Assembly (NCBI GenBank): GCA_014239505.1
Contig: JAAZYT010000180.1
Coordinates: 1-7,610, forward strand
Length of the DNA stretch: 7,610 nucleotides
DNA from: Fidelibacterota bacterium
Lineage (GTDB): Bacteria > Fidelibacterota > Marinisomatia > Marinisomatales > TCS55
Reading direction: 5' to 3'
Both the position numbers and the translations under genes were made by a program. The notes under the pieces are model-generated. The model ran no database searches. It had not been told where the DNA came from and worked only from the letters and a program-made list of their open reading frames with translations. Within the stretch, counting starts at the first letter, position 1. Each line of letters starts with the position of its first letter. This document shows, piece after piece, positions 6,830-7,610 of the stretch.

Positions 6830-6903
6830 GGCGTCGTACCCAAGTGGTCTAAGGGATCGGTTTGCAAAACCGCCATTCGCCGGTTCGAATCCGGCCGACG
6901 CCT
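6830..6903 (+). tRNA. tRNA-Cys (GCA)
   Basis: The 74-base cloverleaf has acceptor stem GGCGTCG (6830-6836) pairing fully with CGACGCC (6896-6902). The D arm closes CCC with GGG, the anticodon loop is TTGCAAA with GCA at 6864-6866, and the T arm is GCCGG-TTCGAAT-CCGGC. The discriminator is T (U73), the known identity base for cysteinyl-tRNA synthetase. The outermost anticodon-stem pair is a T6857/C6873 mismatch; the other four pairs hold. CCA is not encoded, so it must be added after transcription. Confidence 0.95.
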
Positions 6904-6914
6904 CTTAAAATATT

Positions 6915-6999
6915 GCCCGGGTGATGGAATTGGTAGACATGACGGACTTAAAATCCGTTGGCTGAATAAGCCGTGCCGGTTCGAGTCCGGCCTCGGGCA
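6915..6999 (+). tRNA. tRNA-Leu (UAA)
   Basis: This is an 85-base class II tRNA. Acceptor GCCCGGG (6915-6921) pairs with CTCGGGC (6992-6998), including one G-T pair. The anticodon arm is ACGGA-CTTAAAA-TCCGT with TAA at 6949-6951. The long variable arm has a GGCT/AGCC stem (6960-6963, 6969-6972), the T arm is GCCGG-TTCGAGT-CCGGC, and the discriminator is A73, as expected for leucine. CCA is not encoded. Only 11 bases separate it from tRNA-Cys, so the two are almost certainly cotranscribed and end at the terminator at 7031. Confidence 0.97.
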
Positions 7000-7030
7000 C
7001 AGCGATAGTGGAACCCTACTTGTCGACGAG

Positions 7031-7057
7031 AAACCCTCCTTAGTTGGAGGGTTTTTT
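7031..7057 (+). terminator. Intrinsic terminator of the tRNA-Cys/tRNA-Leu unit
   Basis: AAACCCTCC (7031-7039) and GGAGGGTTT (7046-7054) form a perfect 9-pair stem with a 6-base TTAGTT loop. The T run at 7052-7057 completes a Rho-independent terminator for + strand transcripts. It lies 31 bases after the tRNA-Leu 3' end. The minus-strand reading lacks a clear T tract, so it probably does not serve the S9 peptidase gene well. Confidence 0.9.
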
Positions 7058-7102
7058 GGTTGTATATATAAAGACTTGTTTTGACATACTATGACAATTA
7101 TT

Positions 7103-7121
7103 TTGGGTAATAATTGGGTAA
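7103..7121. repeat. Short direct repeat TTGGGTAA, two copies, 11-base period
   Basis: TTGGGTAA occurs at 7103-7110 and 7114-7121, about one helical turn apart. It sits in the convergent gap (7058-7145) between the tRNA terminator and the end of the S9 peptidase gene. The repeat is visible directly; a role, such as a protein-binding site, is only a guess. I see nothing else definite in this gap, including no clear terminator for the minus-strand gene. Confidence 0.45.
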
Positions 7122-7145
7122 CATTTTAAAAAGGGTAGAAGCGTT

Positions 7146-7610
7146 TCATTTTAATTTAAATTCTTTTGGTGGTTCTACTCCGATTAAATGACGTACAAAA
7201 TAGTCCCACCTTCGTCTCATCCAATATTGCCCAAGTCCATGACCCTTATTAGGGAAAATAAGCATATCAAAATCTTTGTTCGCATCAATCAAGGCTTTTG
7301 CCATTAATAGGGTATTATTGACAGGTACGTTTCCATCAAGTGAACCGTGGCCCAGTAGTAACTTGCCTTTTAAATTCTTTGCTAAGAGATGATTAGCCTG
7401 ATTATCATAGGTCGAGGTGCCATCCTCATTTTTGATGAGCATTCCTTGCCATTTTTCACCCCAGTCGTCTTCATAGGTAGCATTGTCATGGTTGCCAGAA
7501 CCTGAGACGGCCACTTTATAGAAATCAGGGTAACGTAGAATTCCACCTGTAGATGCAAAGCCACCGCCAGAACCGCCATAAATACCTACTCGGTCAAGAT
7601 CCATCCATAG
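7146..7610 (-). CDS. S9-family serine peptidase (prolyl oligopeptidase / DPP-IV type), C-terminal catalytic part; 5' end outside window
   Basis: The frame is open to the window edge (a CTA and a TGG codon precede the ATG at 7604), so that ATG is internal and only the last 154 residues are present. Numbered from that Met, the nucleophile motif is GGSGGG with Ser12 (IYGGSGGGFAS, the GxSxGG of S9 peptidases). The Asp is in HGSLDGNVP (Asp90) and the His in FPNKGHGL (His122), in the standard order and spacing of an alpha/beta-hydrolase triad. The segment NHDNATYEDDWGEKWQG (38-54) is typical of bacterial DPP-IV-like members of about 700 to 800 residues, which carry an N-terminal beta-propeller and act on short peptides, usually in the periplasm. 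Localisation cannot be checked because the N-terminus is missing. Its G+C content is distinctly higher than in the genes to the left, and no convincing terminator follows its stop. Confidence 0.92.
   Translation of the reverse strand, partial: LWMDLDRVGIYGGSGGGFASTGGILRYPDFYKVAVSGSGNHDNATYEDDWGEKWQGMLIKNEDGTSTYDNQANHLLAKNLKGKLLLGHGSLDGNVPVNNTLLMAKALIDANKDFDMLIFPNKGHGLGQYWMRRRWDYFVRHLIGVEPPKEFKLK

Noticed and set aside
7081..7113. TTGACA (7081-7086) with TAATAA (7108-7113) as a sigma-70 promoter
   Set aside because: The 21-base spacer is too long and no + strand gene follows.
7382..7579. Minus-strand frame of 65 codons
   Set aside because: It is a shifted-frame shadow inside the S9 peptidase, whose own frame carries the catalytic motifs.

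Overview
The window is AT-rich coding DNA. It most resembles a marine member of the FCB superphylum (Fibrobacteres-Chlorobi-Bacteroidetes). Candidatus Marinimicrobia (SAR406) is my best guess, from recognition rather than a search. The grounds are a C-terminal sorting domain of the PNPFNP / LGRE / G-GLYFYQL type, several exported proteins with 'Ala-Gln' type signal cleavage sites, an Ig-plus-helical-repeat lipoprotein, and starts that mostly lack a Shine-Dalgarno sequence.

Layout. Left block (1-3699, + strand): the 3' part of a large secreted multidomain protein with a type IX-like sorting domain. It overlaps by ATGA a lipoprotein with two ASH/HYDIN-like Ig domains and a C-terminal TPR-like region. 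One base later comes a TTG-started short-chain dehydrogenase. The tight packing suggests one transcription unit. Middle block (3674-4909, - strand): an exported protein of unknown function with a carboxypeptidase-regulatory-like domain, whose 3' end overlaps the dehydrogenase tail to tail. A short divergent intergenic region (4910-4980) separates it from a + strand trio (4981-6366): an outer-membrane beta-barrel protein followed by two small exported proteins of unknown function, coupled by a 7-base overlap and a 1-base gap. A small, very acidic protein (6336-6572, - strand) overlaps the last of these tail to tail.

Right block. A 48-codon single-membrane-segment protein (6619-6765) starts at TTG behind the only textbook Shine-Dalgarno sequence in the window. 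It is followed by tRNA-Cys(GCA), tRNA-Leu(UAA) and a strong intrinsic terminator. The window ends inside an S9-family (prolyl oligopeptidase / DPP-IV type) serine peptidase on the - strand, whose Ser-Asp-His triad is visible. G+C is clearly higher in this gene (42-45% in three hand-counted 60-base rows) than in two hand-counted rows from the genes left of the tRNAs (17% and 27%).

Theme. Most protein genes here encode envelope or exported proteins, and the tRNA pair is the one housekeeping element. I find no CRISPR array, transposase, integrase or recognised defence system. The least explained parts are the beta-barrel plus two small exported proteins, the small membrane protein beside the tRNAs, and the two tail-to-tail gene overlaps.
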